64,000 nt of DNA, from contig QKYT01000215.1 of assembly GCA_003550305.1 (NCBI GenBank), positions 77,448-141,447 on the forward strand, given 5' to 3'. How positions within the stretch are numbered: the first letter of the stretch is position 1; the number at the start of each line of letters is the position of its first letter. This DNA is from Glomus cerebriforme. Its lineage: Eukaryota > Glomeromycota > Glomeromycetes > Glomerales > Glomeraceae. The translations under genes and the position numbers were made by a program. The notes below the pieces were generated by a model. The model searched no databases. It was not told the origin of the DNA and saw only the letters and a list, made by a program, of their open reading frames with translations. This document shows, in pieces, positions 35,867 to 47,040 of this stretch.

Positions 35867-36338
35867 ATGCAATTCCGACAACATCATGCTCTACAGCTCC
35901 TTAATCTTTTAAAATATATTCATGATGAGAGAGTTTTTTATCAGGATGTATGCCTATCCAACATATTATTGGATACTAATGATAATATTATACTTGCTGA
36001 CTGGGGTTCAGCAATCCACGAACCTCCTGATGAACCAGTACCCTATGAAGGAACAGTTTCATTTGCCTTACCAGATATTTTGAATAGCAATCTAGGATCA
36101 TACCGCTCTAAAGCATCTGATGACTTGCACTCCTTTGTACACACACTGTTTATTCATCATACATAATCTGAGAGATTTACCAATCCTTCCTGACGGAGAT
36201 CTTTCAATAAAAGTACAGACTGTTATTGAATACTGGAATGATAAACTGGATGGTGAGTTGTGGACAGAAATGGTGAATGGGGTAAGTAGTGAAGATTACG
36301 ATGTATTGAAAAAATGTTGTTATATTTTCAGTCAATAA
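35867..36338 (+). pseudogene. C-terminal part of a divergent protein kinase
   Basis: The frame contains LLNLLKYIHDERVFYQDV and LSNILLDTNDNIILADWGSA. These match a kinase catalytic loop with YQD replacing HRD and DWG replacing DFG, followed by YEGTVSFALPDIL in the activation-segment/APE position. A one-base frameshift near 36155 moves the frame into HNLRDLPILPDGD and WNDKLDGELWTEMV, ending at 36338. The N-terminal lobe is absent. This kinase type occurs as the C-terminal domain of some Crinkler-like proteins; here it is only a fragment. Confidence 0.65.
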
Positions 36339-36489
36339 TTAAACATAGCTAATACATATTTAAAAGATTAATTTAGAGTTAGATATATAGCATTTCATAA
36401 TAATTAATATAATTAATGTAATAATCAATGTAATTGAAAAATATTAGACATTGCATTACGTGTAAAAAATTAAAATAAAGCATACTTGA

Positions 36490-36970
36490 TAATCATGCGA
36501 AACTGATCACCTGAAATGTATTCTTGCCGAAGGATAGGCTGTTCATTGTATAGGTTTATTTCTTTTTTCAAATCACGTAGGTGGCTTAGATAGCATGTAA
36601 ACGTCATCTATATTTTCTTTTGGCATCCGCAGTAAGACGTCACTGGTTCATGTGAATTATATCTGCAGAATATTCTATGCATAGTAGTACATCACCGGCA
36701 TCCACAGTCATAGGATCTATTAATAAACCCAGCCAAGAGTAATATTTTTGTGTTGCTATACTGATGAACTTTCCCCAGAGTTCTGGTATGTTCTATCTCA
36801 CTCATTACGCAGTTCTGAATTATTAATAAAAAAACACATCCTGATTTACATGTGGATCGTAAGACAGGATGTTGTTAAAAAGAAAATCAAAAATAGAAAT
36901 AGAGTGATTAGAATCTACGATTTACAGATCTTCAGATAAATGGTATATTTTTATTATCCTACTGATGTTA
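36490..36970. repeat. Dispersed non-coding segment, homologous to 45430-45735
   Basis: Blocks such as gatcacctgaaatg, ggtggctta and gattagaatctac...gataaa occur in the same order at 36500-36960 and at 45470-45730. The short frame across 36748-36939 lies inside this repeat and is not supported as a gene. The copies flank decayed genes and may be shared 3' regions of one gene family. Confidence 0.5.
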
Positions 36971-37531
36971 GCGCATTCAAATTACATGTACAGGTTAATC
37001 ACACATTAATCCATTTTTGAATAGGAATTAGTAATACATATGCGATTCGTCATCTACAGATCTTGATTCATGATGAACAAATATTCTGATTTTTTGTGAT
37101 TACAATTGAATTGGGGTTGTGAACTCAAACAAAGATGCACCACATGCGATCTTCTGTATCTTAGAAATAAACGGAAAATTTTGAGATATAGCATTGCTCC
37201 ATTAGTATCACGTTAAGTTGTCATAAAATCGTAATTTGTCAGATTTACTTTTAAGCAGTATTGTTAAATGCGCCTCAAATGATGAAAAAAAATATTATGA
37301 CGAATACACATAATGAAGCAACGTAATTTTTTATTTGATCTATTTAAATCGGGTTAAATTCACATTTTCATGCGTTGTAGGCGTATAGTATAAAATAAAG
37401 CTTTTCCTCAGCGCATTTATGCAAGAAAATTGCATATTATAAAAAAATCAAAAGCTATTATCTAACTCTGATTCGATCCACCAATAAATACATTTCTCAA
37501 TAAAATATACTGCGCATCAATTTATCTAAGC
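36971..37531. other. Intergenic DNA
   Basis: AT-rich; no gene, RNA or repeat recognised. Confidence 0.45.
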
Positions 37532-38423
37532 ATGTCCAGTTTAACAGATCCCACATCATTCAACTCTTCGGAAAGCATGCCATTTTTGGCCTTATCTGCC
37601 ATTTTTTCGTTCGTTATTTCAGCAATATTCATGGGATCATTGTCATGTGGATGATCCTCAAACAAAAAATCTCTGATGAACTTACCACTCGTAATATAAA
37701 AATTAATACGTCTATCACTGCAGAGGTCACCAAAATTAAGAATAAAATTAATACTAAAATTGCAGATAAACTCTCTGCACGTGACACTAAAGTCACTAAT
37801 GAATGCCTATCCGATTCTTTCACTGCGAAGCTCAGAAAATTAATACCGAACTTAATAGTAAACTCTCCGCAGAAATTGAAAAATTTAAGGCACGTGATGA
37901 TGACTTCAATAGGAAGGCGCAGAAAATTTTGAATAATATAACTACGAAAGTCAATAATATCAAAGAAGCCTGCCGTAATGAATTTGGCAGAATTTCATCT
38001 GAATTCAATGCCTCTATTGAAGCTCTTCAAAATGAGATGATACAACGTTATGTATTTGCCCAAAGACTTCAGATCGAATTTGATCAGTTGAATGAGAACT
38101 AATCTGAGGCTTTGAATCGATCATGTGGAAGCTCGTCATCAGATTCATTTCTCGAAGAAAATAGAAACCGTTTTAAGCGAGTTTTAAATTCGAATAGGGT
38201 GGGGGGAGATAGTTTGGATTATATGTTTGAAACTGTGAGATGCAAAATTTGTGATCTTACTGGGAAAAAGATTGAGAAGAGTACTGTGAAAAGTTTTTAT
38301 TATGGTGAAGGGAGTCCAAAATATGACGTAGTAATGTTAATTATGAGATGGGTAGTTAGTAAAGAAATTAGTGATAGTTTAGATAATAATAATGCTAGTA
38401 GTGCAAATAATAATGCAGAGTAG
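37532..38423 (+). pseudogene. Coiled-coil protein with one hydrophobic segment, frame broken
   Basis: The start at 37532 gives MSSLTDPTSFNSSES, then a hydrophobic stretch FLALSAIFSFVISAIFMGSL, then a TGA near 37650. A long coiled coil follows (KISDELTTRNIKINTS..., shifting frame near 37805 to INTELNSKLSAEIEKF and IKEACRNEFGRISSEF). The last part (38112-38423) is a basic/acidic domain with CKICDLTGKKIEKSTVKSFYYGEGSPKYD, which resembles a small helix-turn-helix-like family from Rhizophagus, by memory only. With at least two disruptions it is probably dead, although the last third is intact and open. Confidence 0.5.
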
Positions 38424-38709
38424 TGAGAAGGAACTGCCATATTATTGGCTCAGGGGTCAGCGTGATTCCTCCCTTTAAACACGATTTACTCAAATATCTT
38501 TTATTAGTTTCATTTTTTATTTAGCTGGCCAGCATTTACTTTCCTTTCTCACGTATTATTTTACGAAAAAATATAATAAAGAGCTTCACTTTGAATTTTT
38601 AAACTTGTATTCATGTTTGCAAAATTATTGTATGTGACAAGAAAAAAAATCTTTATTTTTATTGATAAATGCACTAAAGTATATATTGAAATAATTTTTT
38701 AAAAAAAAA

Positions 38710-39020
38710 TTAACTTTCTCCCGAAGTTGGTTCCACTCGCTGAGGAGATTCTACAAGAATATTAATAAATCTACCGTCAGGATTATCATTAAAATAATCA
38801 CTAATCTTATCATCTAATTTCATTTCTTTACATGTTTTGTTCTCATGGTCAATTGCACAAAGAGTAAAAATGGCATTTTTAAACTCTTCTGTGAAGTATT
38901 GGTCCCGAATTTCAGTTTGTAATGCACTGATCAATCTGTCGTTATTAATATAAATCCCATTTAACTGGCTTTGATATCCAAAAAATGCACCAGTTGGGAT
39001 GACATCAGCATATTTAATGA
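38710..39020 (-). pseudogene. Exon of a Crinkler-like N-terminal domain
   Basis: An acceptor (ATTTATATTAG, minus strand) opens a frame from 39020 reading VIKYADVIPTGAFFGYQ, then LISALQTEIRDQYFTEEF, and ending ISDYFNDNPDGRFINILVES followed by a polar tail and TAA. The 'D/E-x-I-S-x-Y-F ... I-x-I-L-V-E' ending resembles the end of the ubiquitin-like header of Crinkler proteins. No upstream exon with a start was found. A partial copy of its 5' half lies at 39441-39567. Confidence 0.4.
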
Positions 39021-40103
39021 CTAATATAAATCAAATTTAAGGATTTCATATTTCAAATCCTTCTAGCGTCGAAATTGTACAAAAAATATGTATGATATAA
39101 TTAGGGAAAATACGATATTCCAAATCACAAGTCGCGATGGTACAAAATTTCACTTGATGACATGAGATTAATATTCGATTAGAACAATTTAAAATGCACA
39201 ATTTCGAATAATTTGCCCTAAACCCATAAATAATCTTTTAATAAGAAAAATGTAGCATTAATTTGTACATCACTTGGTAATATATTATTTGGTTATTATT
39301 ATAATGGGAAATTCCCATTTAAAATGGTTCTTTTAATTAAATCATAGCAAAGGGGGTGGTGGTAAGAGACATAATTATATGGATAAAATCAGATCAAAAA
39401 AAGGCTAGAAACATTTTTTGATCATCGATCATCAAAATTNGGCATTTTTAAACTCTTCTGTAAAGTATTGGTCCCGAATTTCAGTTTGTAATGCACTGAC
39501 CAATCTGTCATTATTAATATAAATCCCATTTAACTGGCTTTGATATCCAAAAAATACACCAGTTGGGCTGTTGCACCAATTTCTTTTGCGCACTTATCTA
39601 TCAGAAAAATAATCACTTTTTCCTAATACATTAACTGTCAATAATTTGCGTGAATTAAACTGATATCATTGTACAAGAGTAGTAAAATCATTATACCTAC
39701 TATTGCTTTGCGGATCTCACGCGTACTCCCTCTCTCTTTGATAGCATCTTATGTTTCACTTGCTTCTCCAGCATTTTCTGATTTACCATATATCCAGAAA
39801 ACTGTTAATATGGGCATTTGCATCGAATGATAAAGAATATGATTTTTAAATTTGTGTATATTTGTGTATTTACATTTCAACCTATACTAATTGAAAGTTA
39901 TAAAATATCTTTTCTTCTAAACTACTGATTAAAGCTTTTATTAAAGACAATTGCGTTATATAACATACACATATGAAATAGAAGTAAATAGAGCAATAGA
40001 ATTTTCTTGGTTCTTACATATATTCTATATTCAAAGGTAATGATTGTCGATACTGTCTGAATTTTTTTAGAATAGAGTTAAGAAAAATAATCGATAATTG
40101 CTT
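39021..40103. other. Intergenic, with a 127-bp duplicate (39441-39567) next to an ambiguous base
   Basis: Positions 39441-39567 repeat 38872-38998 with four differences by my count, beginning immediately after an N at 39440. The rest, including 39570-40100, has no supported gene. Confidence 0.6.
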
Positions 40104-42092
40104 TTAATCATCGATCTCTGCAGGCAATCTCAGAACATCCCGAACAGTTCTCCCTTCTAACCGCAGTACTTTATTATTAATTTTGTCTAAAACTGCTGGC
40201 TGTTTGGCTAATTCATTCTATAGAAACAAAAAACAGAACCATGGGATATAAATAATATAGTTTGACATAAAGCAATGTAATGATTTATAGTTTAGTCTAA
40301 AATACCCACATGAAATATTGCCATCAGCCTGAGGATAGCATTGTATTGGGTGCGGCCACTAAAGGTGAAGGGAATCACAGCTATCGTGAGTTTAGTAGCA
40401 ATGAATTGCCCATCCTCAAGCAAATTTATGGAGTAAAGTGTCAATCTATTTTTTGAGAAAAAAATTCGTTTAGCATAACGAATAGCTAATATTATTATTA
40501 TGATCATCACACAAAAATGATATTCACCTATCACAAGACTACTGAAAACCTTTATTCGAGTTGCAAGTTCAATCTTACAATCAAGATGATTTTGAAGTAT
40601 AGATATCAGGTTGAGGATATCAGTTCTTAGCATCTTCTTGGAGTCACCAACTGTGTGACTTATAGTGGGATGTGATGGTGATCCTGCTACTTCAAGATGC
40701 CAAATTTCCTGATTGTCAGAAAGACGAACTCCCTTGAAATCCACTTTCACTATTCCAGAGTTTGTTTCTGACTTGCAAATTTTTGTGGCACGTTCATGAG
40801 ATTCAATCCAATCAAATAATATTGTGCAGAACATAGTTTAATAGAATTTAAAAAGAGACGCAATGTTATATATGATGAACTTGCGTTCACCGATTTCCCT
40901 TGACATCACTGAATTAATATCAACAAGATGATAGCTTTGTTTTTAAGAAAGAGAAATTCAGTATTATTATGATTGCTCTTAAAAAAGTAGCTCATAAGCA
41001 ACTTACAAATCAAGCAAGATTTTTTCGCAATAAAGCCTGAAAAGTTCATCATTATCATCATCGGTGAAAGATTCCTGGATCGCTGCTTTGAAATGACACC
41101 CAATTTTCTGTGGTAGACAACAAAATAGTTTCAGCTTTATTTATATAGATGATGACAACAGTTTCACAGAAAAAGTCTTACCTTAAATGCATTGTCAAGG
41201 TATTTTACAATGGCCGGTGTTCATATAGGTGGATTTTGAGACCGTATAGACATTGTCAGTTGAGCCAACTCCATTCCTACGACAAGTTTCAGTTGCTCTA
41301 TTGACAAATCAATGGCACAAATTAATGGCAAATTGTTGACGTACCTATGAGACAAAAAGGGTAACATCAGTTAGAATTTCAGCATACAAGATAAAAAACA
41401 CAAAAACTTACTGTTGAACTTGTTCATCTTTGAACCGCCATTTTTGTGGAGTTGTCAATGAATGTGGATTGTTTGTTTTTGTCAAGGGAGATAAAGGAAT
41501 TGATGGTAGACTGTTTGTTTCTGAAGAGCAAGGTGAAGGGGTCGATGGTGATGATGATGACTCTATTTCTGATTGCAGAAAAGTCTGAAGACCTTTTGTT
41601 TGAGCGGTGACGTTTACAGATTCCTGTAAGGAGATTTATGACAATATGAGCATATTAGTTACAATGTATGACATGATTAACATACCTTAATCACGGAATT
41701 CATTGTGAACTTTCTCTCGAGATTTATTTTAGCATCATAGAATTCTTGGCATGTTCGCGCAAGGGCCTTGCCTGCATTTGACTGTGATAATAGATATTAT
41801 GAGGTAAATTTGACTTGCAATTAAGAATGTGGCAAGAAATACCTGTAGCCATTTTATATAAGAGGTGCAAAAAGACTGTATAGACACTGGAACAGTATTT
41901 AACTGATCCATTTGATCAAGGCTATCCACAAAGTTGGTGTACAACTGGTTAAAGCTGATTTCAAGGTCAGGATCCTCAAGTTTACTTTTGACAAAAATCT
42001 CAAGACACCACTTAGACGCTGGAACGTCCTTGAAGAAATTGTCAACGTCACGTGCCTTTGAATCACAAGTAAATTTGGAGTATTTTCCCGTT

Positions 42093-42107
42093 ATTCTTGG
42101 TTCAGAT
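42093..42107. repeat. Target-site duplication, left copy
   Basis: attcttggttcagat, identical to 44237-44251. The duplicated bases are coding sequence of the interrupted host gene. Confidence 0.9.
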
Positions 42108-44236
42108 GAATGAAGAAAAACTCTTTCTCACTGTTTACGTTTTATTAGAAATATGCAGTAATTTTTACAAAAATTTTATCGCTTAATAAAATAGTTTACA
42201 ATGGGAGCAACAGTATCTACCTATTCAGACAAACTCTTTAACGAATACATTCGCAACCTTGGGTGCAAAGACATAGGTAACAAAAAGTTCAAAGAAGTCA
42301 CTGCCTTCACACAACACCACAACCTTTGGCATGAGTTGAAGCATAAGGATGGCAGTACGAATAACTTCGGACGTTTTGTCAAAGGAGTTTCCGACTACAC
42401 ACAGTTTTCACCCACAATACTATTTCTTATCGGGGGAATAGTAGGTAAATTTTACGAAGATATACTGGACGCCAACTTACGAAGTCTTGACGAGGCTTTA
42501 GAGGAAATAACTAGGTACGAAATTACCATCGACGAACTCAAAGCCAAACTTGCTGCGGCTGGTGCGGCGTCCCAAAAGACTATCGGTATATCAAGTCCTG
42601 AACTATCTATCGAAGAAAAAGTTAAGGCATGGAACAAACCCATATTGGTAACATCCCTAGGATCGACATCAACAAAAAACACCAATGGCAATCAGTTGAA
42701 AGTGCCGATCATTATACAGGATGATCCTCACATTCCACAATCACAAGAGACACCGCTTCAGGAGGACGATCACATGGAGATAGAGAAAACGATTTTCAAA
42801 ATTGTCCCTTCACCACCTGAAATTACTTCACAGAATAACACAAAACCCACTAAGAAAGCAGATGACTCTGCGAACCTCTAAAATCCCCTAAAAAGGCTAA
42901 GAAGGAGCGCCCTCCTCACATCATCACAGGATTCACGATCTTGCCTAATTTACAAAAAAACGTGCGTGATGTCATGTTATACGACATTCTGGGTAAATGG
43001 AATGCTGAGAAAATAACAAAGGAGATCAATAAACACCTAGGTTCTCTTGTGAAAGCCACCCTATCGAAACAAGGCAAATACACCTGTGTAAGGGCCACAA
43101 TAGTACTGAGAACGTCAGTACTCAACGTATTTGAAGAAGGTCAATGGCAAATTCTATTAGGCAACACATTAGTCAGATGGTTCCCGGCGGACTGGTCTTT
43201 AGTACAACGTAAATAAAGAACGGTCTTCCAAGCCGTATTAACTGACTTTGGCGAAGGCTTTGAAGAACATCTGGTTTTCCAGGATCAGGAATTCATAGAC
43301 CATCATCGTCTAGCCGCAATCAAACTGGTGAAAGACCCCAAAGATAAACAGAAACTAATCGGGTTCTTCCAAACCTCAGATGATCTTAATCGCGCCTGCC
43401 AAACCGAATTTAAGATCCACGAACTCGTCATCCAATGGAAGATAGATAAATTCGGGAAGAAAACGTCTGACCCGTCTTTTCTATCGGCAAAATTTTCCTT
43501 CTCGAAGAACCAAAAACCTGACTATAAGCTCAATGACTTCGCCAGGTCGTCCTCTAAAAAATCCGCCGCTGGAAAGAAAAATGCCAAACGCACTGCTAGC
43601 GATCAGAAATATGTCAACATCGAAAGACAAGTTGATCGCTTATCCAAAATGGTTTCAGATTTGCATACGCATTTCGCAAACCTCGGTGGGATCCCTCCAT
43701 CTTACGCCTATGACAATAGGTTCCATAAGATTACGAAAGGAAAATTTAAATCACTGGTCCCGAATGTCCATCGTTCTAATAATAAAAGATCCTGATCTGG
43801 TTTTTTCCTGTCCGTTTGGGACTGGTACCTTTTTGGCCCTTTGCGTGTAGTTGTCTTAGGGTAGATAAACGGTCCGTACCTGGATTTAGATAGGGTTTGA
43901 TATTTTTCATCTAAAACTTTTTTCCAGCTTCTCTTTCCTTGTGGACGTGTCAGAACATACAAGACCTTCGCCTTTTTGGGACTACATACAGCGCCTAATT
44001 TTCTATTTTTTTTTCTTTTTGGTTTATACAGGACTTTACCGTCCTTCCCCCTCTAGTTTAGTTTTCCCAGTGCGTTTTATTTTTCTTGTTTTTTCCGCAG
44101 CTTGTCCAGTCCTCCATTTGGGGGGCTCAGTCACTTACTCATGTAATTGTGTAATTGTGTATTGCTTTATTAATAAAGTTTCCGCCAATGTCACGTGAGT
44201 GGCGAAATCAGGCGTTAAAAAAAAAAAAAAAAAAAA
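42108..44236 (+). mobile_element. Poly(A) retroposon carrying only an ORF1-like gene
   Basis: Flanked by a perfect 15-base duplication (42093-42107 and 44237-44251) and ending in about 20 A residues preceded by AATAAA at 44172-44177. The 2.1-kb body is clearly richer in G+C than the surrounding DNA. It has a single ORF1-type coding region (42201-43795, two breaks) and a 420-base 3' region, but no endonuclease or reverse transcriptase. It was presumably mobilised in trans by a LINE. It is oriented opposite to the host gene it interrupts. Confidence 0.88.
42201..43795 (+). pseudogene. ORF1-like protein of the retroposon
   Basis: The frame from 42201 encodes MGATVSTYSDKL, a helical region with a hydrophobic patch (ILFLIGGIVGKFYED), a coiled-coil stretch (LDEALEEITRYEITIDELKA) and a Pro/Ser-rich linker to 42881. 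A frameshift near 42880 connects to a basic segment (PKKAKKERPP) and a globular part (RATIVLRTSVLNVFEEGQW, GNTLVRWFPADW), then a TAA at 43214-43216, after which the same frame continues to 43795. The last part is lysine-rich (SSKKSAAGKKNAKRTA) with a short coiled coil. The order of coiled coil, RNA-binding-like middle and basic tail fits a LINE ORF1/Gag-like protein. With one frameshift and one stop it is close to intact. Confidence 0.7.
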
Positions 44237-44251
44237 TTCTTGGTTCAGATA
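44237..44251. repeat. Target-site duplication, right copy
   Basis: Second copy of attcttggttcagat, directly after the poly(A) tail. Beyond it the host gene's first eight codons and ATG (44262-44260, minus strand) continue. Confidence 0.9.
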
Positions 44252-44477
44252 GTCCAGACATTTTGTGAAGAATAAAAACATAAGTTCCTCTGTAAAACTC
44301 GAACTTTTTTATTACTAATACTATAGTCGCGTGACTCGCGTCTTGTAATCATGACACGCGTTGTAAAAAACTATAACAGATAATTGGTTGATGATCATAT
44401 GATTTTAAGTAAATTTCGCCCTTTGGACATACCGTCCGAATGTCTTCAAACTTTTTGCCTTGGCCCATATGTTTCGT

Positions 44478-44705
44478 GCCGGCCACATAGGCGGCGAACA
44501 TACTGGAAGTGCGAAGGAGAGACCATCATCTGCCACATAGGCGATGACCTCCCTATTGCAATCGCCTGCCAGCTGATTTAGCACATAGTTGATCGGTCTG
44601 GCAGAGGTGCATGTGGAATGGCCTTACCTGTCACAGAGGCGGTAAACATTCTGCATGTAAAGGTAGGCCACAAGCCCTGCTTGCCACATAGACGGCAGGG
44701 TTGTG
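44478..44705. repeat. Four spaced copies of a CACATAGGCGG-like motif in a GC-richer patch
   Basis: cacataggcgg (44484), cacataggcga (44535), cacagaggcgg (about 44632) and cacatagacgg (44686) are spaced about 50, 97 and 55 bases apart. They are associated with small hairpins such as ccctgcttgcc...ggcaggg. The patch is much richer in G+C than its surroundings. A 65-codon frame (44384-44581) covers part of it but does not extend over the last two copies, so I do not support it as a gene. Confidence 0.5.
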
Positions 44706-44799
44706 GAATATGACTTTGTTCTGAATTTAGCCTTTTCATATCAGAAAGCTTAAAGCTTGTGATGCGGAAAATCTAATCGAGATGAAATTTTATGCTGGT

Positions 44800-45399
44800 A
44801 TCATTATGTTATAGAATTCAATAATCAAGTAAAAAATGTTATGAAAACTAATCGAATTGGTGAAAAAAAGGCAAAAACTCTTATTTATGATTTTATTGTT
44901 GCACAGCTTGGTACTAAATGGAAAGATTTATAAGTTTTTCGAAAAAATAGGAATCAAGTATATCACAACGTATAGTGCGAATGCTATTGCAGAATTATCC
45001 GTTAGCCAGCTTCAAACTATTATTGACTATTTCTCCAAGAATCCCAACACTGAATTACCAGATGATCAAGAAGGCTCTATTAGCGATTCTGAAGAGGAGA
45101 TTTCGGAGGATCAGACTGATGCATCGGAAGCACAAGCGAATAGCTTGGTTTCAGCTGAGGTAAACTTTCCAACTACACCTATTCCATTAACTCATGTCTC
45201 CAATTCTTCAAATGATTATAGTCACGACAATGATTCAGAAGAAGAGAGGCTAGATGAATCGGATGATAATGGATATAATGGATATAATGGATATGATGAA
45301 TATGATGAACGCGATAGAGGTTATTATTATCGTGACGGAAGACGTGAAAGAAAAACCTCCCCAATGATGAGTCCTATTATCTCACCGGTAAGCGCCTAG
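44800..45399 (+). pseudogene. Fragment of a dispersed family with acidic and Tyr/Asp-rich tail
   Basis: A segment with KNVMKTNRIGEKKAKTLIYDFIVAQL (before 44930) is followed, after a frameshift, by IYKFFEKIGIKYITTYSANAI and LQTIIDYFSKNPNTELPDDQE. An acidic region and a short repeat region (NGYNGYNGYDEYDERDRGYYYRDGR) then end at 45399. The first half matches, by memory, a widespread Rhizophagus family of unknown function. A second diverged copy of the 3' end lies near 32930. Confidence 0.5.
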
Positions 45400-46032
45400 A
45401 AGAATTATTGGGCGAGTTACGAATATTCGTTTATTTCTTTTTTTCGAATACGTGGGTGGCTTAGAAACTTCGTCATGTGGAATCGATCACCTGAAATGCG
45501 CAGAAGATATTCGCCGAATAAATAGGGGTTGTTTCTTTTTTCCGATCCCGCATCGCGTAATGCGTGGCTTATACAAAATCCGAAAGAGGTAAAAAATGGG
45601 AGAATTTCGTCATACGAAGCAGTTTTTCACTAATCGAAAATAGAAATTGTACGATTAGAATCTAGATCACCGGATAAACGGAAGATTTTTATTTAGCTTA
45701 TTGGGATTAGCGCATTAAATTATAAATTGGTCTGTGTCGATTCTTAATGGTGTTAANAATAAAAATCATATGTTGTGAAGAGTTGAAAACTTTACAATCT
45801 CTGAGATCTACATTAGTTTACTTTGTGTCCAAAGAGATTATCATACCAAAAAGGATAATCCCCCTATTTCCTATTGTCCGCAGGAATTAAGCATATTATT
45901 AGTTAGTTTTTTAGTAATTACAAAGGAAACAAGTATGAATGGGGAAATCTTTCCCCGAATGTAGAATGTGTGCGGGTAAAGTGTGAAGAGATTAGTAATT
46001 GAAATTGAACTATAAATACGGTACTTGAAATA
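45400..46032. other. Intergenic; contains the 45430-45735 copy of the dispersed segment
   Basis: Homologous in blocks to 36490-36970. An ambiguous base lies at 45757. The remainder, up to the CRN-like gene, has no feature seen apart from its presumed promoter. Confidence 0.45.
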
Positions 46033-47040
46033 ATGGGTAATCCTTACAAAAATATGGCAAAAAGAAATTTAACCTGGCGCTTCTTTCACGAAGTAGAAGA
46101 AAATTCTGAAGCATTTCCCATTGATNTTGACGAATCAGAGTNTGTCTCGGAACTTGGAAAGAAAATCAAAGAAAAAGTTAAAGAGTTAAAAAATGACATC
46201 TGTTCTGATATTGATGACGGTGATCTAGATTTACAGCTCTGGAAGGTTAATATCTCTAATAGCGATGTAGACAAGTTTTCGAGCCTTCGTCTACAAAANG
46301 ATGAAAGTAAGGGTATAGAGAAACTTGAAGGAACAAACCTTATTAGTAAATATTGGGGTAATTTAGAAGAAGGATTTACTCATGTTATTGTTACCTCAAA
46401 TTATTTAATTAATCAAAATTTGAGAGAAAAAATTAAAGAAATAACTGAAAACCTTGAGAATGTGTCAATTCAGTCTGAAAGTGAGTAGTTTTATCATTGT
46501 TACGTTTTTGACCAAGATATGCTAACACAAAGCTTTATTTTTTAAAGGGAATGGATAATTTTGGTCGACTCTCCGAAATGCTAACCACATTAAAAAAAAC
46601 AAAAGTCGTGCCGGTAAGACCTCTATCTAATTACAATAAAGACTACACCTTTTTTTCTTAACTTTTTTTGACTTCTTAATTCGTCCTTAACAGAGAACTC
46701 CATATTACAACTCGCATATAGTGAAAAAATCGTTAGTGAAGGCGATGACATTTTATATAATAATATTAAGATTACCACTTTGAAAGTGGCAGAAGGATGG
46801 GCATACATTGAGTATGAAAATGAGTATTTTACAAGTATAACGAAGTTTATCAAGGAAAAAGAGAATGTGAGTTGTCGCTAGTAATGTATTGTCAACAATT
46901 CATAATCTCATATTATCTCGCAATTGTAGTTAACATACCCTCCGGTGCCTGAACAACGTGACCTCTTTACCATCGGCAATAGATCTTATCAGGATATACG
47001 TAGGATTCTGGGACCAAAATTACCACAAAGAGGGAGGTAA
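46033..47040 (+). CDS. Crinkler (CRN)-like protein
   Basis: Three exons (46033-46480, 46694-46866, 46930-47040) with GTGAGT donors and CAG/TAG acceptors; phases agree and give 243 residues. The N-terminal ~110 residues follow the CRN header pattern: a short hydrophobic start, FPIDxDESE, a lysine-rich helix (LGKKIKEKVKELKND), then DLQLWKVNIS and, later, ISKYWGNLEEGFTHVIVT. A helical linker follows, then NSILQLAYSEKIVSEGDD, a short variable domain, and a C-terminus RDLFTIGNRSYQDIRRILG. Three ambiguous bases (46126, 46142, 46299) fall in exon 1. CRN proteins are header-plus-effector modules, in oomycetes acting in host nuclei; in the fungus the role is unknown. This is the only undamaged multi-exon CRN-like gene in the window. 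Confidence 0.72.

Larger units (their letters stand above)
40104..44262 (-). pseudogene. Multi-exon gene disrupted by a retroposon in codon 9
   Basis: Minus strand. The start at 44262 gives MSGLSEPRI, then the retroposon (42108-44236) interrupts; coding resumes at about 42107 and runs to 41853 (WCLEIFVKSKLEDPDLE... YIKWLQ). Exons follow at 41686-41781, 41412-41623, 41182-41344 and 41007-41107, a decayed stretch from about 40925, the open part 40834-40297 (ESHERATKICKSE, GVRLSDNQEIWHLEVAGSPS, HTVGDSKKMLRTDIL), and a last exon 40104-40217 ending RDVLRLPAEIDD. Splice sites are canonical and phases agree. Older damage includes a TGA near 41215 (apparent Trp) and stops and a frameshift at 40850-40900. 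It looks like a Glomeromycotina-specific family; no catalytic domain is recognised. Confidence 0.75.

Noticed and set aside
36748..36939. 63-codon plus-strand frame
   Set aside because: It falls inside a dispersed non-coding segment shared with 45.4-45.7 kb, where the frame is not conserved.
44384..44581. 65-codon frame with several Cys/His residues as a zinc-finger gene
   Set aside because: It coincides with the CACATAGGCGG repeat region, covers only part of it and has no splice or family support.
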